From positions 78,178,683 to 78,242,682 of the forward strand of contig NC_050096.1 of the NCBI RefSeq assembly GCF_902167145.1: DNA of 64,000 nucleotides, given 5' to 3'. The translations under genes and the position numbers were made by a program. Source of the stretch: Zea mays (Eukaryota; Streptophyta; Magnoliopsida; Poales; Poaceae). The notes beneath the pieces were generated by a model. It was not told the DNA's origin. It saw only the letters and a program-made list of their open reading frames with translations, and did not search any database. Shown here piece by piece: positions 12,276 to 21,707 of the stretch. The first letter of the stretch is position 1. Each line of letters begins with the position of its first letter.

Positions 12276-13574
12276 TGATAGTCGCCTAGAGGGGGGGTGA
12301 ATAGGGCGAAACTGAAATTTTCAAATATAAACACAACTACAAGCCGGGTTAGCATTAGTAATAAAGAAACGAGTCCGCGAGAGAGGGTGAAAAACAAATC
12401 CCAAGCAAATAAGCAAGTGAGACACGGAGATTTGTTTTACCGAGGTTCGGTTCTCTCAAACCTACTCCCCGTTGAGGAGGCCACAAAGGCCGGGTCTCTT
12501 TCAACCCTTCCCTCTCTCAAACGATCCACGGATCAAGTGAGCTTTCTCTTCTCAATCACTTGGAACACAAAGTTCCCACAAGGACCACCACAAGTTTGGT
12601 GTCTCTTGCCTCAATTACAAGTGAGTTTGATCGCAATGAAAGAATCAAGAAGGAAGAAAGCAATCCAAGCGCAAGAGCTCGAAATAACACAAGCAAATCA
12701 CTCTCTCTAGTCACAATGGTGTTGTGTGGAATTTGGAGAGGATTTGATCTCTTTGGTGTGTCTAGAATTGAATGCTAGAGCTCTTGTAGTAGTTGGGAAG
12801 TGGAAAACTTGGATGCAATGAATGGTGGGGTGGTTGGGGTATTTATAGCCCCAACCACCAAAAATGGTCGTTGGGAGGCTGTCTGCTCGATGGCGCACCG
12901 GACAGTCCGGTGCACACCGGACAGTCCGGTGCCCCCTGCCACGTCATCACTGCCGTTGGATTCTGACCGTTGGAGCTTCTGACTTGTGTGCCCGCCTGGG
13001 TGTCCGGTGCACACCGGACAGGTACTGTTTGCTGTCCGGTGTGCCAGCATGGGCGTGCCTGCCATCTGCGCACGCAGAGCCCGCATTAAATGCGCGGCAG
13101 AGAGCCGTTGGCGCGAAGATAGCCGTTGCTCTGGAGTCGCACCGGACAGTCCGGTGCACACCGGACAGTCCGGTGAATTATAGTGGACGAGCCGTTGGCT
13201 TTTCCCGAAGCTGGCGAGTTCCTGAGGCCGACCTCCCTTGGCGCACCGGACACTGTCCGGTGAATTATAGCCGAGTCGCCTCTGGAAATTCCCGAAGGTG
13301 GCGAGTTTGAGCTGGAGTCCTCTGGTGCACCGGACACTGTCCGGTGGTGCACCGGACACACCGGACAGTCCGGTGATCCCAGACCAGAGGGCCTTCGGTT
13401 CCCACTTAGCTCCATTGTTGAATCCAAAACTTGGTCTTTTATTGGCTGAGTGTGAACCTTTTACACCTGTGTAATCCATACACTTGGGCAAACTTAGTTA
13501 GTCCAAATGTTTGTGTTGGGCAATTCAACCACCAAAATTATATAGGAACTAGGTGTAAGCCTAATTCCCTTTCA
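12276..13574 (-). repeat. 3' LTR of the copia element (1,299 bp)
   Basis: It matches 20396-21707. In element orientation it runs from TGAAAGGGAATT (13574) to GGCGACTATCA (12276). A block near 12890-13380 carries palindromes of the form CACCGGACAGTCCGGTG, whose number differs from the other LTR. Confidence 0.95.
12840..12847 (-). promoter_or_regulatory. Candidate TATA box of the copia 3' LTR
   Basis: The minus strand reads TATAAATA within a C-rich context. The same motif is at 20960-20967 in the 5' LTR, where it could drive the element's transcript. It was identified by motif only. Confidence 0.5.
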
Positions 13575-14391
13575 ATCTCCCCCTTTTTGGTGATTGATGC
13601 CAACACAAACCAAAGCAAATATGGAAGTGCATAATTGAACTAGTTTGCATAATGTAAGTGTAAAGGTTGCTTAGAATTTGAGCCAATATGAATACTTACA
13701 AGATATGCATGGATTGTTTCTTTCTTATAACATTTTGGACCACGCTTGCACCACATGTTTTGTTTTTGCAAACTCTTTTGTAAATCATTTTCAAAGTTCT
13801 TTTGCAAATAGTCAAAGGTAAATGAATAAGATTTTTGCAAAGCATTTTCAAGATTTGAAATTTTCTCCCCCTGTTTCAAATGCTTTTCCTTTGACTAAAC
13901 AAAAACTCCCCCTAAATGAGATTCTCCTCTTAGTGTTCAAGAGGGTTTTGATATATCATTTTGAAATACTACTTTCTCCCCCTTTTGAACTCAATAGGCT
14001 ACCAATTGAAAATACTCAACACTTAGGTTTTTGAAATTGGTGGTGGTGCGGTCCTTTTGCTTTGGGCTCCTTTCTCCCCCTTTTTGGCATGAATCGCCAA
14101 AAACGGAATCATTAGAGCCCGCGAAGTAGTTTCTTCCCCTTTGGTCATAAACAAATGAGTTAAGATTATACCAAAGACGAAGTCCTTTTGCTTTCTCCCC
14201 CAAGGATGGAGAGTGGTATGTAGCGACGGCGAAGGTTGAGTTACGGAGTGGAAGCCTTTTTGTCTTCGCCGAAGACTCCAATTCCCTTTCCATATACCTA
14301 TGACTTGGTTTGAAATAGACTTGAAAACACATTAGTCATAGCATAGGAAGGGGATACGATCAAAGATATATAAATGAGCTATGTGTGCAAT
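13575..14391 (-). other. Copia polypurine tract and 3' untranslated region with repeated GGGGGAGA motifs
   Basis: The functional polypurine tract abuts the LTR (13575-13590, minus strand AAAAAGGGGGAGAT). Similar purine blocks recur through the region near 13866, 13903, 13975, 14074 and 14196. There is no envelope-like frame, although some SIRE-lineage relatives have one between pol and the LTR. Short frames here lack recognisable domains. Confidence 0.72.
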
Positions 14392-17300
14392 CTAACAAAA
14401 GAAATTGCGCGAATCAAGAATATTGAGCTCATGCCTAAGTTTGTTAAAAGATTGTTCATCAAGAGGCTTGGTAAAGATATCGGCTAATTGATCTTTAGTG
14501 TTAATGTAAGAAATCTCGATATCTCCCTTTTGTTGGTGATCCCTAAGAAAATGATACCGAATGGCTATGTGTTTAGTGCGGCTATGCTCGACGGGATTGT
14601 CGGCCATTTTGATTGCACTCTCATTATCACATAGCAAAGGGACTTTGGTTAATTTGTAACCGTAGTCCCGCAGGGTTTGCCTCATCCAAAGCAATTGCGC
14701 GCAACAATGACCTGCGGCAATGTACTCGGCTTTGGCGGTGGAAAGAGCGACCGAATTTTGCTTCTTTGAAGCCCAAGACACCAAGGATCTTCCCAAGAAC
14801 TGGCAAGTCCCTGATGTGCTCTTTCTATTGATTTTGCACCCCGCCCAATCGGCATCGGAATAACCAATTAAATCAAAAGTGGATCCCTTAGGATACCAAA
14901 GCCCAAACTTAGGAGTATAAGCTAAATATCTCAAGATTCGTTTTACGGCCGTAAGGTGAGCTTCCTTAGGGTCGGCTTGAAATCTTGCACACATGCATAC
15001 AGAAAGCATAATATCCGGTCGAGATGCACATAAATAGAGTAGAGAACCTATCATCGACCGGTATACCTTTTGATCCACGGTCTTACCTCCCGTGTCGAGG
15101 TCGAGATGCCCATTGGTTCCCATGGGTGTCTTGATGGGTTTGGCATCCTTCATCCCAAACTTGGTTAGAATGTCTTGAGTGTACTTTGTTTGGCTGATGA
15201 AAGTGCCCTCTTGGAGTTGCTTCACTTGGAATCCTAAGAAATACTTCAACTCCCCCATCATAGACATCTCGAATTTCTGTGTCATGATCCTACTAAACTC
15301 TTCACATGTAGACTCGTTAGTAGACCCAAATATAATATCATCAACATAAATTTGGCATACAAACAAGTCATTTTCAAGAGTTTTAGTAAAGAGTGTAGGA
15401 TCGGCCTTTCCAACTTTGAAGCCATTAGCAATAAGGAAATCTCTAAGGCATTCATACCATGCTCTTGGGGCTTGCTTGAGCCCATAAAGCGCCTTAGAGA
15501 GCTTATAGACATGGTTAGGATACTTACTGTCTTCAAAGCCGGGAGGTTGCTCAACATAGACCTCTTCCTTGATTGGTCCATTGAGGAAGGCACTTTTCAC
15601 GTCCATTTGATAAAGCTTAAAGCCATGGTAAGTAGCATAGGCCAATAATATGCGAATTGACTCAAGCCTAGCTACGGGTGCATAGGTTTCACCGAAATCC
15701 AAACCTTCGACTTGGGAGTATCCCTTGGCCACAAGTCGAGCTTTGTTCCTTGTCACCACACCATGCTCATCTTGCTTGTTGCGGAAGACCCACTTGGTTC
15801 CTACAACATTTTGGTTAGGACGTGGAACTAAATGCCATACCTCATTCCTAGTGAAGTTGTTGAGCTCCTCTTGCATCGCCACCACCCAATCCGAATCTTG
15901 GAGTGCTTCCTCTACCCTGTGTGGCTCAATAGAGGAGACAAACGAGTAATGTTCGCAAAAATGGGCAACACGAGATCGAGTAGTTACCCCCTTATGAATG
16001 TCGCCGAGGATGGTGTCGACGGGGTGATCTCGTTGTATTGCTTGGTGGACTCTTGGGTGTGGCGGCCTTGGTTCTTGCTCATCCTCCTTTTCTTGATCAT
16101 TTGCCTCTCCCCTTTGATCATTGCCATCATCATGAGGTGGCTCATCTTCTTGATCTTGTCCTTCATCAACTTGAGCCTCATCCTCATTTTGAGTCGGTGG
16201 AGATGCTTGCATTGAGGAGGATGGTTGATCTTGTGTAGTTGGAGGCTCTTCGGATTCCTTAGGACACACATCCCCAATGGACATGTTCCTTAGCGCTATG
16301 CATGGAGCCTCCTCTTCACCTATCTCATCAAGATCAACTTGCTCTATTTGAGAGCCATTAGTCTCATCAAACACAACGTCACATGAGACTTCAACTAGTC
16401 CAGTGGACTTGTTAAAGACCCTATATGCCCTTGTGTTTGAGTCATAACCAAGTAAAAAGCCTTCTACAGTCTTAGGAGCAAATTTAGATTTTCTACCTCT
16501 TTTAACAAGTATAAAGCATTTGCTACCAAAGACTCTAAAATATGAAATGTTGGGCTTTTTACCGATTAGGAGTTCATATGATGTCTTCTTGAGGATTCGG
16601 TGTAGATATAATCGGTTGATGGCGTAGCAGGCGGTGTTGACTGCCTCGGCCCAAAACCGATCCGAAGTCTTGTACTCATCAAGCATTGTCCTTGCCATGT
16701 CCAATAGAGTTCGATTCTTCCTCTCCACTACACCATTTTGTTGAGGTGTGTAGGGAGAAGAGAACTCATGCTTGATGCCCTCCTCCTCAAGGAAGCCTTC
16801 AATTTGAGAGTTCTTGAACTCCGTCCCGTTGTCGCTTCTTATTTTCTTGATTCTTAAGTTGAACTCATTTTGAGCCCGTCTCAAGAATCCCTTTAAGGTC
16901 TCTTGGGTTTGAGATTTTTCCTGCAAAAAGAATACCCAAGTGAAGCGAGAATAATCATCCACAATAACAAGACAATACTTACTCCCGCTGATGCTTATGT
17001 AAGCAATCGGGCCGAATAGATCTATGTGGAGTAGCTCAAGCGGCCTGTCGGTCGTCATGATGTTCTTGTGTGGATGTTGGGTTCCAACTTGCTTTCCCGC
17101 CTGGCATGCGCTACAAACCCTGTCTTTCTCAAAATGAACATTTGTTAATCCTAAAATGTGTTCTCCCTTTAGAAGCTTGTGAAGATTCTTCATTCCAACA
17201 TGGGCTAGTCGGCGGTGCCAGAGCCAACCCATGTTAGTCTTAGCAATTAAGCAAGTGTCGAGTTCAGCTCTATCAAAATCTACCAAGTATAGCTGACCCT

Positions 17301-17636
17301 CTAACACTCCCTTAAATGCTATTGAATCATCACTTCTTCTAAAGACAGTGACACCTACATCAGTGAATAGACAGTTGTAGCCCATTTGACATAATTGGGA
17401 TACGGAAAGCAAATTGTAATCTAATGAATCAACAAGAAAAACATTGGAAATAGTATGGTCAGGTGATATAGCAATTTTACCCAATCCTTTGACCAAACCT
17501 TGATTTCCATCCCCGAATGTGATCGCTCTTTGGGGATCTTGGTTTTTCTCATATGAGGAGAACATCTTTTTCTCCCCAGTCATGTGGTTTGTGCACCCGC
17601 TGTCGAGTATCCAACTTGAGCCCCCGGATGCATAAA
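14392..17636 (-). CDS. Copia pol: protease, integrase, reverse transcriptase, RNase H
   Basis: This is an open minus-strand frame with the complete copia domain order. The protease active site WILDSG lies at about 17597-17610, upstream of the first ATG (17583), so the protein must be made as a Gag-Pol fusion. Counting from that ATG: GAG-pre-integrase zinc region with WHRRLAH near residue 120; integrase D near 187 (DLFGP), D in SDNGTEF near 249 and E in GVVERKNR near 290; RT with YVDD near 746; RNase H with YSDADWAG near 906 and TAKAEYIA. No internal stops or frameshifts were seen. A TAG and a frame change separate it from gag. It copies and integrates the element's own DNA in virus-like particles. 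Confidence 0.93.
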
Positions 17637-17650
17637 CCTACAAAACATAT

Positions 17651-20350
17651 TTAGTTCTTGACTTTAGGTACCCAAACTGTTTTGGGTCCTTTGGCATTAG
17701 AAACAAGAACTTTGGGTACCCAAACACAAGTCTTTGACCCCTTGTGTTTGCCCCCAACAAACTTGGCAACGACCTTGCCGGATTTGTTAGTAAGCACATA
17801 AGAAGCATCAAAAGTTTTAAAAGAAATGGCATGATCATTTGATGCATTAGGAGTTTTCTTTCTAGGCAACTTGGCACGGGTTGGTTGCCTAGAGCTAGAT
17901 GTCTCACCCTTATACATAAAAGCATGATTAGGGCCAGAGTGAGACTTCCTAGAGTGAATTCTCCTAATCTTGCTCTCAGGATAACCGGCAGGGTATAAAA
18001 TGTAACCCTCGTTATCCTGAGGCATGGGAGCCTTGCCCTTAACAAAGTTGGACAATCTTTTAGGAGGGGTATTAATTTTGACATTGTCTCTCTTTTGGAA
18101 GCCAATGCCACCCTTGATGCCCGGGCGTCTCCCATTATACAGCATGCTACGAGCAAATTTAAATTTCTCATTTTCTAAGTTGTGCTCGGCAATTTTAGCA
18201 TCTAGTTTTGCTATATGATCATTTTGTTGTTTAATTAAAGCCATATGATCATGAATAGCATTAATATCAACATCTTTACATCTAGTACAAATAGATACAT
18301 GCTCAATGGTAGATGTAGAGGGTTTGCAAGATTTTAATTCTACAACCTTAGCTTGTAACATGTCATTCTTAGTTCTAAGGTCGGAAATGGTAGCATTGCA
18401 ATCATCAAAATCTTTAGCCTTAGCAAGCAAATTTTCATTCTCAATTTTAAGGCTAGCAAGAGAAGCATTCAACTCATCAATCCTAGCAAGTAAATCAATA
18501 TTATCATCTCTAGGATTTGAAGTTGAAACATTGCAAACATGTGAATTAACCTTAGCATTTAAACTAGCATTTTCATTCCTAAGGTTGTCAATCATCTCAC
18601 GGCAAGTGCTTAGCTCACTAGATAACTTTTCACATTTTTCAATTTCAAGAGCATAAGCCTTTTTAACCTTAACATGTTTCTTGTTTTCTTTAATTAGACA
18701 ATCCTCTTGGGAATCCAAAAGGTCATCCTTTTCATGAATAGCACTAACTAATTCATTTAATTTTTCCTTTTGAGCTATGTTAAGGTTGGCAAAAAGGGAA
18801 CGCAAATTATCCTCCTCATCACTAGCATTATCATCACTAGAAGATTCATATTTAGTGGAGGAGTTAGATTTAACCTTTTTCCGTTTGCCGTCCTTTGCCA
18901 TGAGGCACTTGTGGCCGACGTTGGGGAAGAGGAGTCCCTTGGTGACGGCGATGTTGGCGGCGTCCTCGTCGTCGGAGGAGTCGCCTGAGCTTTCGTCGGA
19001 ATCCCATTCCCGACAAACATGGGCATCGCCGCCCTTCTTCTTGTAGTACCTCTTCTTCTCCTTTCTTCTCCCCTTCTTGTCGTCGCCTCGGTCACTGTCA
19101 CTAGATATAGGACATTTAGCGATAAAATGACTGGGCTTACCACACTTGTAGCAAACCTTCTTGGAGCGGGACTTGTAATCCTTCCCCCTCCTTTGTTTGA
19201 GGATTTGGCGGAAGCTCTTGATGACGAGCGCCATCTCCTCATTGTCAAGCTTGGAGGCGTCGATTGGTTGTCTACTTGGTGTAGACTCCTCCTTCTTGTC
19301 CTCCGTCGCCTTGAATGCGACGGGTTGTGCCTCAGATGTAGATGGATCATCAAGCTCGTTGATCTTCCTCGAGCCTTCGATCATGCACTCAAAACTTACA
19401 AAATTCCCGATAACTTCCTCGGGGGTCATTTTAGTATATCTAGGATTACCACGAATTAATTGAACTTGAGTGGGGTTAAGGAAAATGAGAGATCTTAGAA
19501 TAACCTTAACCATTTCGTGGTCGTCCCACTTGACGCTCCCGAGGTTGCGCACTTGGTTCACCAAGGTCTTGAGCCGGTTGTACATGTGTTGTGGCTCTTC
19601 CCCTTTGCGAAGCCGGAATCGACCGAGCTCCCCCTCGATCGTTTCCCGCTTGGTGATCTTGGTGAGCTCATCTCCTTCGTGCGCGGTTTTGAGCACATCC
19701 CAAACCTCCTTGGCGCTCTTCAACCCTTGAACTTTGTTATACTCCTCTCTACTTAAAGAGGCGAGGAGTATTGTTGTCGCTTGAGAGTTGAAGTGCTCGA
19801 TTTGGGCCACCTCATCCTCATCATAGTTCTCATCCCCTACGGACGGTACCTGTGCACCAAACTCAACAACATCCCATATACTTTTGTGGAGCGAGGTTAG
19901 ATGAAATCGCATTAAATCGCTCCACCTAGCATAATCTTCACCATCGAAAGTTGGTGGTTTGCCTAATGGGACGGAAAGTAAAGGTGCATTCTTAGAAATG
20001 CGAGGGTAATGTAGGGGGATCTTACTAAACTTCTTACGCTCTTGGCGTTTAGAAGTTACGGAGGGCGCATCGGAGTCGGAGGTTGATGTTGATGAAGTGT
20101 CGGTCTCGTAGTAGACCACTTTCCTCATCCTTTTGTGTCTGTCCCCTCTCCGATGTGGCTTGTGGGAGGAAGATCTCTCCTTCTTTTCTTTGTGGTGTGA
20201 AGAAGATTTCTTCTCCTTCCCTTTGTTGGAGGAGATCTTCTTCTTCTCATTTCTCTTGGTGCGGGACTCTTCCGATGAAGTGCTCCCGTGGCTTGTAGTG
20301 GGCTTTTCGCCGGTCTCCATCTCCTTCTTGGCGTGATCTCCCGACATCAC
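17651..20350 (-). CDS. Copia gag with CCHC zinc knuckle (899 aa)
   Basis: The frame starts at 20350, 31 bases downstream of the primer-binding site, and stays open for 899 residues. The N-terminus is Lys/Ser/His-rich. A UBN2-type gag core follows (residues about 125-330), then the knuckle CYKCGKPSHFIAKC with CX2CX4HX4C spacing near residue 405. A coiled-coil-rich region (about 540-720) of Leu/Asn/Lys heptads comes next, then a basic tail with repeated VWVPKV. The long coiled-coil C-terminus is typical of the SIRE lineage. It ends with TAA at 17651, and pol resumes in another frame. Gag packages the RNA. Confidence 0.9.
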   Translation of the reverse strand: MMSGDHAKKEMETGEKPTTSHGSTSSEESRTKRNEKKKISSNKGKEKKSSSHHKEKKERSSSHKPHRRGDRHKRMRKVVYYETDTSSTSTSDSDAPSVTSKRQERKKFSKIPLHYPRISKNAPLLSVPLGKPPTFDGEDYARWSDLMRFHLTSLHKSIWDVVEFGAQVPSVGDENYDEDEVAQIEHFNSQATTILLASLSREEYNKVQGLKSAKEVWDVLKTAHEGDELTKITKRETIEGELGRFRLRKGEEPQHMYNRLKTLVNQVRNLGSVKWDDHEMVKVILRSLIFLNPTQVQLIRGNPRYTKMTPEEVIGNFVSFECMIEGSRKINELDDPSTSEAQPVAFKATEDKKEESTPSRQPIDASKLDNEEMALVIKSFRQILKQRRGKDYKSRSKKVCYKCGKPSHFIAKCPISSDSDRGDDKKGRRKEKKRYYKKKGGDAHVCREWDSDESSGDSSDDEDAANIAVTKGLLFPNVGHKCLMAKDGKRKKVKSNSSTKYESSSDDNASDEEDNLRSLFANLNIAQKEKLNELVSAIHEKDDLLDSQEDCLIKENKKHVKVKKAYALEIEKCEKLSSELSTCREMIDNLRNENASLNAKVNSHVCNVSTSNPRDDNIDLLARIDELNASLASLKIENENLLAKAKDFDDCNATISDLRTKNDMLQAKVVELKSCKPSTSTIEHVSICTRCKDVDINAIHDHMALIKQQNDHIAKLDAKIAEHNLENEKFKFARSMLYNGRRPGIKGGIGFQKRDNVKINTPPKRLSNFVKGKAPMPQDNEGYILYPAGYPESKIRRIHSRKSHSGPNHAFMYKGETSSSRQPTRAKLPRKKTPNASNDHAISFKTFDASYVLTNKSGKVVAKFVGGKHKGSKTCVWVPKVLVSNAKGPKTVWVPKVKN

Positions 20351-20380
20351 TTCGAGTGGTTAGGCTCTAATGAAGCACCG

Positions 20381-20393
20381 GGCTCCGATACCA
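20381..20393 (-). other. Primer-binding site of the copia element
   Basis: The minus strand reads TGGTATCGGAGCC two bases inside the 5' LTR end. It matches the initiator tRNA-Met complement with one difference (CGG for CAG), a variant common in this lineage. Confidence 0.85.
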
Positions 20394-20395
20394 AT

Positions 20396-21707
20396 TGATA
20401 GTCGCCTAGAGGGGGGGTGAATAGGGCGAAACTGAAATTTTCAAATATAAACACAACTACAAGCCGGGTTAGCGTTAGTAATAAAGAAACGAGTCCGCGA
20501 GAGAGGGTGAAAAACAAATCCCAAGCAAATAAGCAAGTGAGACACGGAGATTTGTTTTACCGAGGTTCGGTTCTCTCAAACCTACTCCCCGTTGAGGAGG
20601 CCACAAAGGCCGGGTCTCTTTCAACCCTTCCCTCTCTCAAACGATCCACGGATCAAGTGAGCTTTCTCTTCTCAATCACTTGGAACACAAAGTTCCCACA
20701 AGGACCACCACAAGTTTGGTATCTCTTGCCTCAATTACAAGTGAGTTTGATCGCAATGAAAGAATCAAGAAGGAAGAAAGCAATCCAAGCGCAAGAGCTC
20801 GAAATAACACAAGCAAATCACTCTCTCTAGTCACAATGGTGTTGTGTGGAATTTGGAGAGGATTTGATCTCTTTGGTGTGTCTAGAATTGAATGCTAGAG
20901 CTCTTGTAGTAGTTGGGAAGTGGAAAACTTGGATGCAATGAATGGTGGGGTGGTTGGGGTATTTATAGCCCCAACCACCAAAAATGGCCGTTGGGAGGCT
21001 GTCTGCTCGATGGCGCACCGGACAGTCCGGTGCCCCCTGCCACGTCATCACTGCCGTTGGATTCTGACCGTTGGAGCTTCTGACTTGTGTGCCCGCCTGG
21101 GTGTCCGGTGCACACCGGACAGGTACTGTTTGCTGTCCGGTGTGCCAGCATGGGCGTGCCTGCCATCTGCGCACGCAGAGCCCGCATTAAATGCGCGGCA
21201 GAGAGCCGTTGGCGCGAAGATAGCCGTTGCTCTGGAGTCGCACCGGACAGTCCGGTGCACACCGGACAGTCCGGTGAATTATAGTGGACGAGCCGTTGGC
21301 TTTTCCCGAAGCTGGCGAGTTCCTGAGGCCGACCTCCCTTGGCGCACCGGACACTGTCCGGTGTACACCGGACAGTCCGGTGAATTATAGCCGAGTCGCC
21401 TCTGGAAATTCCCGAAGGTGGCGAGTTTGAGCTGGAGTCCTCTGGTGCACCGGACACTGTCCGGTGGTGCACCGGACATTGTCCGGTGTACACCGGACAG
21501 TCCGGTGATCCCAGACCAGAGGGCCTTCGGTTCCCACTTAGCTCCATTGTTGAATCCAAAACTTGGTCTTTTTATTGGCTGAGTGTGAACCTTTTACACC
21601 TGTGTAATCCATACACTTGGGCAAACTTAGTTAGTCCAAATGTTTGTGTTGGGCAATTCAACCACCAAAATTATATAGGAACTAGGTGTAAGCCTAATTC
21701 CCTTTCA
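20396..21707 (-). repeat. 5' LTR of the copia element (1,312 bp)
   Basis: It is the near-identical partner of 12276-13574. It has one palindrome unit fewer near 21015 and extra units near 21360 and 21475, which explains most of the length difference. A candidate TATA box (minus strand TATAAATA) is at 20960-20967. The duplication CAAAT follows at 21708-21712. Confidence 0.95.

Larger units (their letters stand above)
12276..21707 (-). mobile_element. Young Ty1/copia element, SIRE/Maximus lineage (Opie/Ji-like), 9.43 kb
   Basis: Complete minus-strand element: 5' LTR 20396-21707, primer-binding site, gag, pol, polypurine tract and 3' LTR 12276-13574, with a perfect CAAAT duplication. Apart from changes in a short tandem palindrome, I count only about three substitutions and one 1-base indel between the LTRs by eye, so insertion is recent. 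Gag and pol frames are open over their full length, and it is the least damaged retroelement in the window. The Opie/Ji assignment rests on remembered LTR ends (TGAAAGGGAATTAGG) and is tentative. Confidence 0.94.

Noticed and set aside
12890..13380. Regularly repeated CACCGGACAGTCCGGTG units taken as a CRISPR-like array
   Set aside because: The units are palindromes with irregular spacing inside an LTR, they occur in both LTRs, and the genome is a plant nuclear one.
15984..16277. Lys/Met-rich minus-strand frame inside copia pol
   Set aside because: An alternate frame of the acidic linker between integrase and reverse transcriptase.
17638..18171. Second minus-strand frame overlapping the end of copia gag
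   Set aside because: It is the shifted-frame shadow of the gag C-terminus; only its last codons border the pol frame.
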